Shown one piece after another: positions 8,555 to 19,022 of a DNA stretch of 64,000 nucleotides. How positions within the stretch are numbered: the stretch's first letter is position 1; the number at the start of each line of letters is the position of its first letter. Source of the stretch: Bolinopsis microptera (Eukaryota > Ctenophora > Tentaculata > Lobata > Bolinopsidae); assembly GCF_026151205.1 (NCBI RefSeq), contig NC_087074.1:16999962-17063961 (forward strand), in the 5' to 3' direction. The position numbers were made by a program, and so were the translations under genes. The notes beneath the pieces were generated by a model. That model did not search any database. It was not told where the DNA came from and was given only the letters and a program-made list of their open reading frames with translations.

Positions 8555-10191
8555 ATTTGTTCGGAACAGTGACGATAACACTCCTCGGCAAGATACTCAA
8601 GCCTAATAAAATACAGGTAAGCTTTGTAGATGTGGGTGAGGTGAGTGTCCTCATGTAATTCGCGCAGAAGCCTATTTTTGTGTATTCCATTTCCCAGAAT
8701 CGTTCCAACTGCTTCTCATGGTACTTCAGTATGTTATTCAGCTGTTACGTACTGATACAGTTTCTGAGATATTTTCCGATTAGCGAATTTCAGGGCCAGT
8801 ATAAAGGAAGGATTGGTGAAGAAGGTGTAACCCACTAGGTACCACTTAGTTACCATAGTTACCACTTAGTTGCCTCTATTTACACTAGTTACCATAGTAA
8901 CCCATCTGATTAGTGAATTTTAGCGCAAATAAGGAAGGTGTGTTGGAAGAAGGAGTAACCACCTGTTACCCACTAGTATCCACAGTAACCACTAGTAACC
9001 ACTGATTAGTGATTTCAGGGAGTATAAAGGGAAGTGTGGTGAAGAAGGTGGAACCAACTAGTAAAACCACTTAGTTACCACTAGTTCCACTGTTTTTTTT
9101 TTAAGGTTACCACTAGTTACCCTAGTACCACTAGTAAACCACCAGTTAACCACTAGTTACCATGATTAGTGAATTCAGGGCAAGTATAAAGGAAGGATGC
9201 GATGAGAAGGAGTAACACTAGTTACCACTAGTAACCACAGTAACCACTAGTAACACTGTATTTAGTGAACTTTCTGTGCAGTTATAAAGGAAGAGCGATC
9301 CAAGAAGGAGTAACCACTAGTAACCACTAGTTACCACTAGTTACCACTAGTTACCACTAGTTACCACTAGTAACCACCAGTACCCACTAGTTACCACTGA
9401 TTAGTGAATTTCAGGGCAGTATAAAGGAAGGAGCGATGAAGAAGGAGTAACCACTAGTAACCACCAGTAACCACTAGTAACCACTGATTAGTGAATTTCA
9501 GGGCGGTATAAGGAAGGAGTGGTGAAGAAGGAGTAACCACTAGTAACCACTGATTAGTGAATTTCAGGGCAGTATAAAGGAAGGAGTGGTGAAGAAGGAG
9601 TCCTCCGGTGGAAAGTTTTGGAACAGTAGGTACCTGGTGCTGCACTCAGACAGGGCTGTGTATTACAGATCTGTGGAGGCTAAACCTCCCCCCGCTGTAA
9701 GCTACTGTCTTTTTAAAGCTTACATTCTTGGGTTTCACATTTCATACTGAGTAAATACTGACTCTGAGAGCTGGAAGTGTAAGAAAGTTTAACAGGCCTG
9801 AAAAAAAAAAAAAAAAAAACCCCCCCCCAAGTTTTTTTTTTTTTTTTATAAAACCCATATTTAAGTATTTAGAACAATTTAATCAAAATTAGCTACCTTT
9901 ATCCCACAGGGAATAATATGTTTTAGTGACTTGGCTTTCGCTGCAGTTTCAACAAAAATATCTGGCCCCTGTTTAACTCTACAAGGTACGATGTAAAATA
10001 ATTTAGCAATTTTAGGATTTCAAAGAATTCATGCTTTCAACTGCTTTCAACTTATATAAAATGCGCATTAAGGTAGTAGCATAATGTAAGGTATCTGTAC
10101 AGGAAAGCCAGGTAAACGCTCATACCACCTCATGACTCCACACCGGCAAGAAATGAACGATTGGATCCAAAAAATAAACCAAGCTCTCCGG
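8555..10191 (+). CDS. PH domain exons of the SH3/PH gene
   Basis: Four exons, 8555-8616, 9568-9696, 9910-9985 and 10103-10191, join in one frame. They encode a complete pleckstrin-homology domain: GSIKEGVVKK (strand 1), FWNSRYLVLHSDRAVYYR (strands 2-3), GIICFSDLAFAAVS, LTLQGKPGKRSYHLMTP (strands 6-7) and the C-terminal helix EMNDWIQKINQAL with the invariant Trp. PH domains bind phosphoinositides or proteins at membranes. The last exon may end at the donor CGG/GTCGAC or run on to a TGA at 10218-10220, which would finish the protein just after the PH domain. The join from 8215 to 8555 is out of phase, so an exon or a base may be missing there. The intron before exon 9568 is filled with copies of its own 3' splice site. 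Confidence 0.75.
8820..9567 (+). repeat. Minisatellite containing a 3' splice site
   Basis: A degenerate array of about seven or more units of roughly 60-130 bp. Each full unit has GATTAGTGAATTTCAG, the acceptor of the PH exon, followed by a copy of the first 33 nt of that exon (GGCAGTATAAAGGAAGGAG and on) and then a variable run of short TAACCACTAG / TTACCACTAG steps. The last unit leads directly into the real exon at 9568. In decoy copies the exon start is followed in frame by TAA. Many single-base gaps between units suggest either age or assembly error. Confidence 0.8.
9799..9849. repeat. A-run, C-run, T-run block
   Basis: An A homopolymer is followed by a C run, then AAG and a long T run, so the A and T runs could fold back on each other. 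It sits in an intron of the PH region. It may be a collapsed or mis-assembled low-complexity site. Confidence 0.6.
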
Positions 10192-10219
10192 GTCGACATG
10201 AAGGAGAGAGCGCGGAGCT

Positions 10220-10877
10220 GAAAGGGTAGACAGAACGAGGAGTCTGTCGTTCGAGGGCTCTGTGAAACTCACTGCTGCTGCTTCTTGTTTTGAATATCTT
10301 ATCTCTAATAACAGGTTTTTTTTTTGAATATCTTATCTCTAATAACAGGTTTTTTTTTCAAATAAATTTTAAAACGGCATGGCAGGTTTGAGCCATGAAC
10401 TTCCGATTCAATATTAAAATAGAAAACGATGGCGGGTTTGAGCATGAAATTTCCAATTCAATATCCAAATTCGATATCAGATTCGAACTTGGTTTGTTCC
10501 AAATCAATTTTAAACGGGCATGGAGGTTTGAACCATTGAAATTCCGATTCAATGTTTAAATGGAAACCGGTTTTGAACATTTTTTTTCCTTCAATCAATT
10601 TTTAATAACGGCTCTTGGCGGGTTTGTGCTATGGAAATTCCAATTCAATTATTAAAATAGAAACGATGGCGGGTGTCTGAGCCACCGTACAGGTGTTTTA
10701 AAGCACATTATTTCAAACAGAAATGTAAACTTCAAAGTGTTGTGTTTTAATTTTAAGTTCATTGTTATTTATTCTGCATATTAGCTATTTTTTTATTTTG
10801 GTGCGTTCACTTTGCAACAACCAAATGTCTAATTTGTTGTGGTAAAAGCTGAAAATATCGCCCCAACTGCTCGACAG
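10220..10877. repeat. Degenerate tandem repeats in intron
   Basis: A 33-bp unit ending in TAACAGGTTTTTTTT is repeated twice at about 10292-10358. About five degenerate copies of a roughly 65-bp unit follow to about 10700, each with a (GGCGG/GGCAGG)TTTGAGCCATGAA core and a TTCCGATTCAATATTAAA block. No coding exon is supported inside. Confidence 0.6.
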
Positions 10878-11076
10878 GTACAAGAGTAAGAACCTACTAC
10901 GAGCGTCAGGAAATGATCGTGAAGTAAAGCAGTGTGTGAAGCTGTTGGAGAGGGGTGTAATGCCGGATATAGAGCTCATACCCCGACCTCACACTATAGT
11001 GGCATTCCTTAAAGCTATCTTACGGAGGACAGATGACAGGCATGTTACACTCCTGTTTTTACTAGGCAGTAGGTAA
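10878..11076 (+). CDS. Possible RhoGAP-like last exon
   Basis: A 3' splice site (CTCGACAG) precedes an open frame that reads YKSKNLLRASGNDREV, then LLERG and PRPHTIVAFLKAILRR, and ends LLFLLGSR before TAA. The blocks LLRASGN and HTIVAFLKAILR resemble the arginine-finger segment (xxRVSGN) and the following helix (H-V-V-A-x-L-L-K-x-x-L-R) of RhoGAP domains, which speed GTP hydrolysis by Rho GTPases. Only about 60 residues are present and the exon upstream that should complete the domain was not found, so this may be a partial or different domain; an ankyrin-like reading of the first half is possible. It is the last plus-strand coding before the convergent peptidase gene. Confidence 0.45.
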
Positions 11077-11319
11077 TAGGTATTACTTGTTGATTTGTAA
11101 AGAAAGAATCGCTCACTTACGAAGCAAATGTACAAATAATTTAAGTCACAGCAAACATTGAATAGATTATTTAACAAATATACACGCCCTTATTTTCCCA
11201 TCTCTAGACCGAGATAAGAAAAATGCCAGTACAAAAACGGTGGAATAGTATCTGTCTTGTTACTGAATCCCAAGTACTGGAACTGCTCTGAAAAGGTGTC
11301 CAAATTCCACCTCCTACTT

Positions 11320-14300
11320 TTACTCTGAGCCAGGGATATAATTCTCCGAGACCTGACTCCAAGTTATAATTATCATATTAAAAACTGCAAGGAGTTTTTT
11401 GGGAGTAGCCCTCTCCAGAGAAGCAACCAGCATGTCAGCTCTGTCTGCTTCCGCGTCCGGGGAGAAGAGTTCACTTGCTAACTCGCTCACCATGGCTCTC
11501 TGAGTTGCCGGCTTCACTAATATGTCTCGCCTCACTGAGTTTATCATTCTTATCCAATGAGCTGACGTATTATCTCCCTCCTTGAGGAGTGTGACTAGTT
11601 CCTCTCTGTAGCTTTTAAGGAAGGCTAGGACAGACTCCGCTATGTGAACTGCTGAGTGCTCACTACCCTTGTACCACACATAGTGAATGTAGGTCTATAC
11701 CAAAGTGGGAGATGTTGTAATTAGTATACCAGAGTAACCGAGCTGTTGCCGGGTTCTGAGCTCTACGAAGGCAGGTTCGGACAACAAGGTGGCAGCGAGT
11801 CTAGCGAGTACTGTCCTGGTGAACAGCTCCTCTCCTGACTCCACAGTGTCTGAGTTCCAGGGGGTGGGTCCCAGGATGAGTGTTAGGTCCGCCACAGAGG
11901 CTGTCTCCTCTGAGTTAGGGTAGGGGGTTGTAGTGTAGTAGGTACCCGTAGGGTATTGCAGGGTGGGGTGAAAGGGGGGCTCTACTTTGTGCTCTGAGAT
12001 CTGTGTTCTTAGTGCTATTGGTTTCAGTACTAGACTGTACTGTTCTGCCATACTTTCTAACAACGTTCCCATAAATCAGTGCTCTGCAGCCAACATTCTC
12101 CCAGAACCTCTTGTAGAATGTTCTGAACGATTCTAGGGTCACCTCATCAAGTTCCTTCAGTATTTCGTGCAGAGGAGCCACGTTCTTTTCCAGCAAAACT
12201 CTGGATTTGTACAGTGGGTGCTTGTAGGCCTCTGCATAGTCCGACCTGATCAGGTCTCTGTGTGCCTTGTATTTCACAACGTACATAAACCGACTCCACT
12301 GCGTCATATCAAGTCCAGTCAGAACTAGAACTAAGTCTTTGATACAGCGGTATATCTGGTCCTGGTCGCTATATCCACTGAGAGTCACAACCAGTCCGGA
12401 ACTGCTCTGGTAGTAGATCTGGATGGAGTATCCGGGCGGCTGGGTGAGGTCCTGAACCTGATCTCTGATCATGTCCGCGAGAAGGTAGTGAAGTGCTACT
12501 TCCCGGGGGGTATAGTGCTCGTACTGCCCGTATATCCACAACATCATCTCTATCTTAGGAATGTGGAATGTGAAGTCCTGCTGCCACCACACTGTCAGTG
12601 CTTTATCGTCCTGTATCTTGTTGGGCCAGTAGTGCTGTTCCACATCCTCTCAATAGGGGGAACGTTTTAGGAATCTTGGTTCTGAGCGGGGGAGGCGGCC
12701 AAATGTCGAACTTGTAAGTAGAACTTGCTAGATCTATGCCTGATAAGCGGTGTTGTAGTGTAGGGAATACCGTACCAGGGTTCCCTGTCAGTGTAAGAGT
12801 GTCCCCGGCCTGATAAGCCAGCTAGCATGATGCTGTTGTTGGAGGTGAGACTCTGTAGAGCTAGCATCAGACACGTGACAGTAGGAACTTGTGTGGGAGC
12901 TCCCAAATAGAAGGCAGGGTGGAGCACTTTACTCATTCTGGAGGAGAGAGACTTAGCAAAGTGGTGAATACCTGCATTCTCGTGGTTTATAAAACCCTGC
13001 ATGACTCCTGGTGTATCTTAACCAGCCAGGATTTCATGGCTGTCACTGAATCTGTTTTCAGCATTAAAACCTGACGAAGATGAGATTAACGACAGTTGAA
13101 ATAGATTTGGCTCCGAGCTGAGTGAGCCCAACATTGACTCTGACTAGAGAAAAGCTGGCGGTGCTGATGACAATAGACCAGGTGAGAGATGTAGCCAATC
13201 CCTGTCTCTTCAATGAAGCTAGCGCTGATTTGGGATGCCTCTCTGAGAGCACGTGTACTGCATCCCCAGTCCGCACCTACTGGCTCCAGTCACCGGCCAG
13301 ATCATATCCAGATCATTACCCTCTCTGAGGGGCTCATAGTCCACCCAGACTCCTAGTCTCTCCTCGGGGTAGGCAGAAACCCAACCTTTCTCTTGATCCG
13401 GCTCAGAGCGGGGCTTCATGTTTGTTAGTTTGCTGAAACATTTCCTTGACATTTCTAGTAGATCCTGTGAATCCTCCCTTCCATACACTACACATCTCAT
13501 GTTTTCAGGATAGTAGTGCTTTGAGTGGAATTCTTTTATCACCGATGAATGTTGTAAGTTTTGGAGTGTCTCTAAGTTTCCTGGGCTGAGCCGATGGAAG
13601 GGGTGGCTAGGATTTGCCATGTGTTTGATAAGCCTCCACACTTGGCGAGCGGACTCCAGTTTGTCCTTCAGGAACTCGCTCTGGATAGCGTGGTATTCCC
13701 GCTGCAAGGACTCCAGTTCCAGAAGGGGGTGGGAGAGAAGGAGACTGAATCTGTGAAGGGATTCCTCTAACTTGTCGGGGGAAACCTTGTAGTAGTAGTT
13801 GGTGTTTTCTTGACTGGTAAAGGCGTTGGAGTGGCCGCTATGTTCAGCCAGGAACTGTTCAAATGTGTTTGCTTCCTTGTGTTCTGAATCTCCAAGAAAC
13901 AAACCGTGCTCTACAAGGTGAGCTAAACCTGCAACAAACAACCGTCAAACAAAACCCCATAACTCATCTGAATTTGCTTAATTTGAACTAACGAATTGTA
14001 AGATTGATAACTAAGAATGTATACCCGGTATGTTAGGAGGATCCTGGAAGCTGCCCACTGCCACATCACAACTCGCTGCAGCCAGGCTCGTCAGAGGATC
14101 AGACACAACCAACACCCTCAGTCCGTTCTCTACAACAAGTTTTAGTTCTATTTAGTTATCATATTCGCATATTTAACTCGGTCACAACAATATTGAATTA
14201 TTAGATCCTAAAGAACCAAAAGATAAAATGATAAGATTTAGATACCTAGCACAGTGCTGGTGTAGGATTTAATATCCAGGATAGATTTTATTATATTCCC

Positions 14301-14763
14301 GCTGTACACCAAACCTTCCTCCAGATCCAAACTGGAAATTAGTGTGTCACTGTAGGTTCACATTTCAAAGAATTAACTCGTATATTTTGATATTACGGAG
14401 GATAAAAATATGATAAATGAGACTCACTTTGAGAGACGAATAAAGTCCTCTTATAAGGGGGGGGGGGGGGGGGTGAACTCACTTTGAGAGACGAATAAAG
14501 TCCTCTTATAGGGGGGGGGGGGGGGTGAACTCACTTTAAGAGACGAATAAAGTCCTCTTATAGGGGGGGGGGGGTGAACTCACTTTGAGAGACGAATAAA
14601 GTCCTCTTAAAAGGGGGGGGGGGGGGGGATGAACTCACTTTGAGAGACGAATAAAGTCCTCTTATAGGGGGGGGGGGGACTCACTTTGAGAGACGAATAA
14701 GGTCCTCTTCCTTAACTTCATTAACAGCCTCCCATCTAGACATGTAGTGGAACAAGGGGAGCA
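11320..14763 (-). CDS. Insulysin-like M16A metallopeptidase (frameshifted)
   Basis: Zn-dependent M16A peptidases (insulysin, nardilysin) degrade short peptides in a closed chamber. Exons 14763-14685, 14349-14246 and 14129-14025 and a large exon from 13928 join with exact phases; a start ATG is available at 14743. The first part reads LRVLVVSDP, then DPPNIPGLAHLVEH across a splice, giving the inverted zinc motif HxxEH (HLVEH). The third zinc ligand lies in REYHAIQSEF, and SNAFTSQENTNYYY is the insulysin substrate-side block. Later come EPWYG and ELRTRQQLGYS, the family's C-terminal signature. From 13928 to 11320 the sequence stays collinear with the family but changes frame near 13270, 13070, 13010, 12660 and 12090, with a further break near 11690. 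Almost no in-frame stop interrupts the true frames. It is either a gene with local sequence errors or a very young pseudogene. It looks closer to insulysin than to nardilysin because it lacks the acidic insert. Confidence 0.85.
14422..14690 (-). repeat. Minisatellite containing a 5' splice site
   Basis: About five to six tandem units of roughly 50-60 bp. On the minus strand each unit has AGAGGACTTTATTCGTCTC, a near copy of the last 24 nt of the first M16 exon, then TCAAA|GTGAGT, the exon's own 5' splice site, then TTCA and a run of 11-18 C (G on the plus strand). The copy at 14685 belongs to the real exon; the others fill the intron behind it. Confidence 0.85.
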
Positions 14764-14869
14764 CTGTGATGATTCCTGTAACAAATGGTAATCAATCTCC
14801 CTGTGGCAAGTACGAGTAGTGTAGTAAAGTGTAATACTACACTACTTGTGCGAGTGTTGGATGAGCCTG

Positions 14870-14877
14870 ATGTTATG
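14870..14877. repeat. 8-bp target-site duplication, left
   Basis: ATGTTATG lies directly outside the left terminus of the 4.1-kb inverted-repeat element. The same eight bases follow the right terminus at 19015-19022. Confidence 0.85.
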
Positions 14878-15182
14878 GGACCTTTACTGATAGTTGAAAT
14901 TCGACATATGACGTCATCTAGCGTCATCTAGCGTGAAATATCGCCAGATGATGATAGATGACGCTAGATGACGCTAGATGACGCCAATTAGCGACATTGT
15001 CGCTAAGTGCACGGCACCTTTCGAATGTCGCTATCTAGCGCTATCTAGCGCTATCTAGCGCTATCTAGCGCTATCTAGCGCTATATGACGCTATATGACG
15101 CTAGATGACGCTAGATGACGCTAGATGACGCTATGCACGCAGCACTGACGCCAGGCGACAGATAGCGCTATTTTCATAAAAT
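14878..15182 (+). repeat. Left terminal inverted repeat
   Basis: It matches the reverse complement of 18691-19014. Shared landmarks in order are GGACCTTTACTG, CGACATATGACGTCATC, GAAATATCGCCAGATGATGA, GCGACATTGTCGCTAAG, CACGGCACCTTTCGAATG, GCACGCAGCACTGACGCCAG and TAGCGCTATTTTCAT. Between landmarks the two ends differ in the number of GATGACGCTA and GCGCTATCTA steps. Confidence 0.85.
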
Positions 15183-15560
15183 TTCCGCCCTTTTTTTTGC
15201 GACATCTAGCGGTATCTAGCGCTATCTAACGCTATATGTCGCAACGACATCTGACGCAGCGCTATCTAGCGCTATCTAGCGCTATCTGGCGCTATCTAGC
15301 GGAGAATGTCGGTTTGTGACAGTTTACGCTAGATAGCGCTAGATAGCGCTATCTAGCGCTAGATATCGCGGCGACAGCTAGCGCTAGATAGCGCTATCTA
15401 GCGTAAACTGTCACAAACCGACATTCTCCGCTAGATAACGCTTGTTAGCGCTAGATAGCGCTATCTAGCGGAGAATATCGGTTTGTGACAGTTAACGCTA
15501 GATAGCGCTAGATAGCGCTATCTAGCGCTAGATATCGCGGCGACAGCTATAGCTATGGCT
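15183..15560. repeat. Subterminal GCGCTATCTA array with long palindrome
   Basis: A dense array of self-complementary GCGCTATCTA-type steps. From about 15301 to 15432, a left arm starting GGAGAATGTCGGTTTGTGAC is mirrored by a right arm ending GTCACAAACCGACATTCTCC, so about 130 bp can fold into one hairpin. A second copy of the left arm (GGAGAATATCGGTTTGTGAC) starts near 15468 in direct orientation. Confidence 0.85.
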
Positions 15561-15563
15561 ATA

Positions 15564-15890
15564 GTTGTTAAACGTTAAATATCTAACGTTGGTTATACTT
15601 ATAAGTTTTATTTTTAACGTTGCAAAACGTTTATTATTTGACGTCAGATCAAGGTTACCTTATTAACTATAAGCAGAGTTTAAAATTCAACTACATTTTA
15701 AAGTTGTATGTATGTTACATATAAAACGTTGTTAAACGTTAAATATCTAACGTTGGTTATAGGTTTTATTTTTAACGTTGCAAAACGTTTATTATTTTAC
15801 GTTAGATCAAGGTTACCTTATCAACTATAAGCAACGTTCAAAACTCAACTAAATTTTAACGTTGTATGTAGGTTACATATAAAAACTTTG
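15564..15890 (+). repeat. 164-bp tandem duplication
   Basis: Two diverged copies start GTTGTTAAACGTTAAATATC at about 15564 and 15728. Both contain many AACGTT palindromes and end in GTTACATATAAAA. Confidence 0.8.
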
Positions 15891-16346
15891 CCGGCTGGTA
15901 TAGGCTTAGACTAATATTTTGAGAAAAAGCGGCGCGTGATAGTAAATTACGAGTATCACCCGTTAACGAGTGAGATTCGTCCAGTATAACCTGTTTATGC
16001 TCTAACCATAGCCCTCTCGCTAGTAGTACGCTTAGACTCATGGCTATGTGAAAGAAGATGATGTAAAGATCTAAATGTTAAATTAGCATTTGCAAATTAA
16101 TTGTATTGAAATCTCGCACAGCAAGTTATTAAAAGAATGTAATGAGAGTCGAGCCGAATTTATTGTTCAGTAATCACATATATCGTACCCACGAGTTTTC
16201 AGTTTACGAACTACGCGCAAGTGTGAAGTGCAAGCGCGAAAGCTTTAGTGCAATTTAGCTACGAAAATACCAAAACCCTTAAAATGCGATGCATTCAGTA
16301 TTTAGAATTAATATATTATAAATGTATAAGTTATGTCAATCCTCTT

Positions 16347-16446
16347 ACCTGGGGACCCAGGCTATTATGTACATGTTCATAAACATTAAGATTTGGCGAA
16401 TATGAATAAAGATTTGGCGGAATGACAGGCTGAGCGCGGCCCAGTA
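16347..16446 (+). repeat. Dispersed repeat shared with right window end
   Basis: The blocks CCAGGCTATTATGT and AATAAAGATTTGGCGGAATG followed by ACAGGCTGAGCGCGGCCCAG recur at about 63740-63825. This suggests that a relative of the interior of the 4.1-kb element begins near the right edge of the window. Confidence 0.75.
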
Positions 16447-16560
16447 TGCAGTAACAATCCTCGGGATCGGAATTATTTTGGATAAATACTTTACAGCTTT
16501 GAGCTTCGAGTAATCTATTTGACGATGTTTGTTGTAGCGCGATGCACTACTGGGCCGCGC

Positions 16561-16922
16561 CAGCCAATAATATAATGCTTCTTGCAACCACTAGTGCTTT
16601 ACTAAACATACTTGGTCAGTACGTTACTGTATGTACGAACTTTTAAAAGGTGTCGAACTGTACAAATTTTTAAAAGCTGTCGAGGAATTTTTACCGATTT
16701 TTTTTTTTTTAATTTGTTTTTAATCAGTAATCACTTCAGTCCAGCCAATAATATAATGCTTCTTGCAACCACTAGTGCTTTACTAAACATACTTGGTCAG
16801 TACGTTACTGTATGTACGAACTTTTAAAAGGTGTCGAACTGTACAAATTTTTAAAAGCTGTCGAGGAATTTTTACCGATTTTTTTTTTTTAAATTTGTTT
16901 TTAATCAGTAATCACTTCAGTC
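16561..16922 (+). repeat. 181-bp tandem duplication
   Basis: Two almost identical copies start CCAGCCAATAATATAATGC at 16561 and 16742 and end in TCAGTAATCACTTCAGTCC. High identity points to a recent event. The 71-codon open frame in each copy is a by-product. Confidence 0.9.
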
Positions 16923-17425
16923 CGAAAAAATTGTTATTTTTGTCCGGGAGGTTACATTTCAGATTTAAAATATTAACATGCATCCGCACGTCATCGTTTC
17001 CCGCCATTTTAACACAAATTTTTGCAATTAGCTTTTTATTATATATTTCGAAAATTTATGAGGCGAATTTTTCCCAAACTAATCCCGAACTGAAAAAACG
17101 TGCCGAACTGTACGAATTTTTTAAGACTTTTGTACGAACTACGAACTGACCAACTATGTTACTAAATTGGCGATATGCACCATGACTGGGCCTCGCCGAG
17201 CTGTGAACATGAACAGTGAAGGATTGACATCGTGAATCAACGCGATGCGTTACTGTGAGTGTGTCGCGTCGCGCATCCAAAAATGCTTCTCGGTATCCAA
17301 TAATGCTTTTTGGCGAAATGCACCACTAAGCTGTGAAAGATTGGCATCATGAATCAACGATGTTAGTAACTTGTATAAATTTCGTCGAAATAGTACGTGC
17401 CGCTTTCTTCCGATCCCGAAATGTT

Positions 17426-17713
17426 AAGGGTCGACGGTCGTTTACATATTAGTATTACGTAATCAGCTTTGGAGGTTGGGGTTTTCAAATGATTATTGAT
17501 TACGCTAGTGTAATATTGACATAAATATAATAGCTATGGTAAAACTGATTACGGGGTATGTGAACGACCCCTCATTGTTAGTAATCAGTTCCATACATAG
17601 CTATTAAGCTATTAGTATTATGTCACAATCACACTAGCGAGCGTAATAATTTGGAAAACCCCGGCCGGCGGCATCAGGCCCTTTATATAATTATAATATG
17701 TAAACGACCCCTT
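17426..17713. mobile_element. Small inverted-repeat element (MITE-like)
   Basis: The left end AAGGGTCG...TTTACATATTA is mirrored at the right by TAATATGTAAACGACCCCTT. The left end has an extra ACGGTCG step. Inside, a partial inverted copy (GTGAACGACCCCTCATT) and mirrored TAGCTAT blocks make most of it fold back. No target duplication was clear. Confidence 0.6.
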
Positions 17714-17737
17714 GATTAAGTGATATTTAATATTTTG

Positions 17738-17800
17738 TTCCACTCAGCCGAATATTTGATAAATCGAGTGTAATAGTTGGGTGACTTCGACGAGCCGCGC
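17738..17800 (+). mobile_element. SINE tail fragment
   Basis: CCACTCAGCCGAATATTTGA and the following AAATCGAGTGTAATAGTTGG match, with changes, the body of the SINE at 3128-3185. The tRNA-like head is missing. Confidence 0.55.
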
Positions 17801-17935
17801 AAGCTTATAGTTATATCATTTGCATTCTCACTTAAATTATAATTAATTTTCATACACAGTAAAAATTAATTTTCATATAAAATAAAAATAACAAAAAAGA
17901 TTGAGTGGGAAAAGACAGGCTGTGCTTACGGTCCC

Positions 17936-18263
<328 letters not shown>

Positions 18264-18309
18264 AGTTAGGATTACTGTTACTGTGATAGGATATGATATC
18301 TTGTGCTAT

Positions 18310-18690
18310 ATGTAGCGACGACATCTGACGCAGCGACATATAGCGCTAGATAGCGACATCTAGCGCTAAATAGCCTGGACTGTCACGACCCAAAATTCTT
18401 CGCTATTTAGCGCTATCTAACGCTATTTAGCGCTACCTAACGCTATCTAGCGCTATATGTCGCAACGACATCTGACGCTATATAGCGCTATCTGGCGCTA
18501 TATAGCGCTAGATAGCGTGAACTGTCGTAAACTGACTTATCCCGCTATCCAGCGCTTGATGTCGCCTGCGTCAGATGTCGTCGCGACAGATGTCGTCAGA
18601 TGACGTCAGATATCGCTAGATGGCGTCAGATAGCGTCAGATGTCGCGGCAACATATGACGCTAGATGACGCTAGATGTCGTCCCTAGAAT
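18310..18690. repeat. Right subterminal array
   Basis: Steps of TAGCGCTA, GACATCTGACGC and GATGACGTCAGATATCGC, related to the left subterminal array but not a clean mirror image of it. Confidence 0.75.
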
Positions 18691-19014
18691 TTTTATGAAA
18701 ATAGCGCTATCTGTCGCCTGGCGTCAGTGCTGCGTGCTTAGCGTCATCTAGCGTCATCTAGCGTCATATAGCGTCATATAGCGTCATATATCGCTAGATA
18801 GCGCTAGATAGCGCTAGATAGCGACATTCGAAAGGTGCCGTGCACTTAGCGACAATGTCGCTAATTGGCGTCATCTAGCGTCATCTAGCGTCATCTAGCG
18901 TCATCTAGCGTCATCTAGCGTCATCTATCATCATCTGGCGATATTTCACGCTAGATGACGCTAGATGACGCTAGATGACGTCATATGTCGAATTTCAACT
19001 ATCAGTAAAGGTCC
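18691..19014 (-). repeat. Right terminal inverted repeat
   Basis: Reverse complement of 14878-15182, ending CAGTAAAGGTCC, followed by the duplication ATGTTATG at 19015-19022. Confidence 0.85.
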
Positions 19015-19022
19015 ATGTTATG

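Noticed and set aside
9799-9849. Processed-transcript poly(A) tail
   Set aside because: The A run is followed by C and T runs and no retrocopy lies upstream, so it is more likely low-complexity or mis-assembled DNA.
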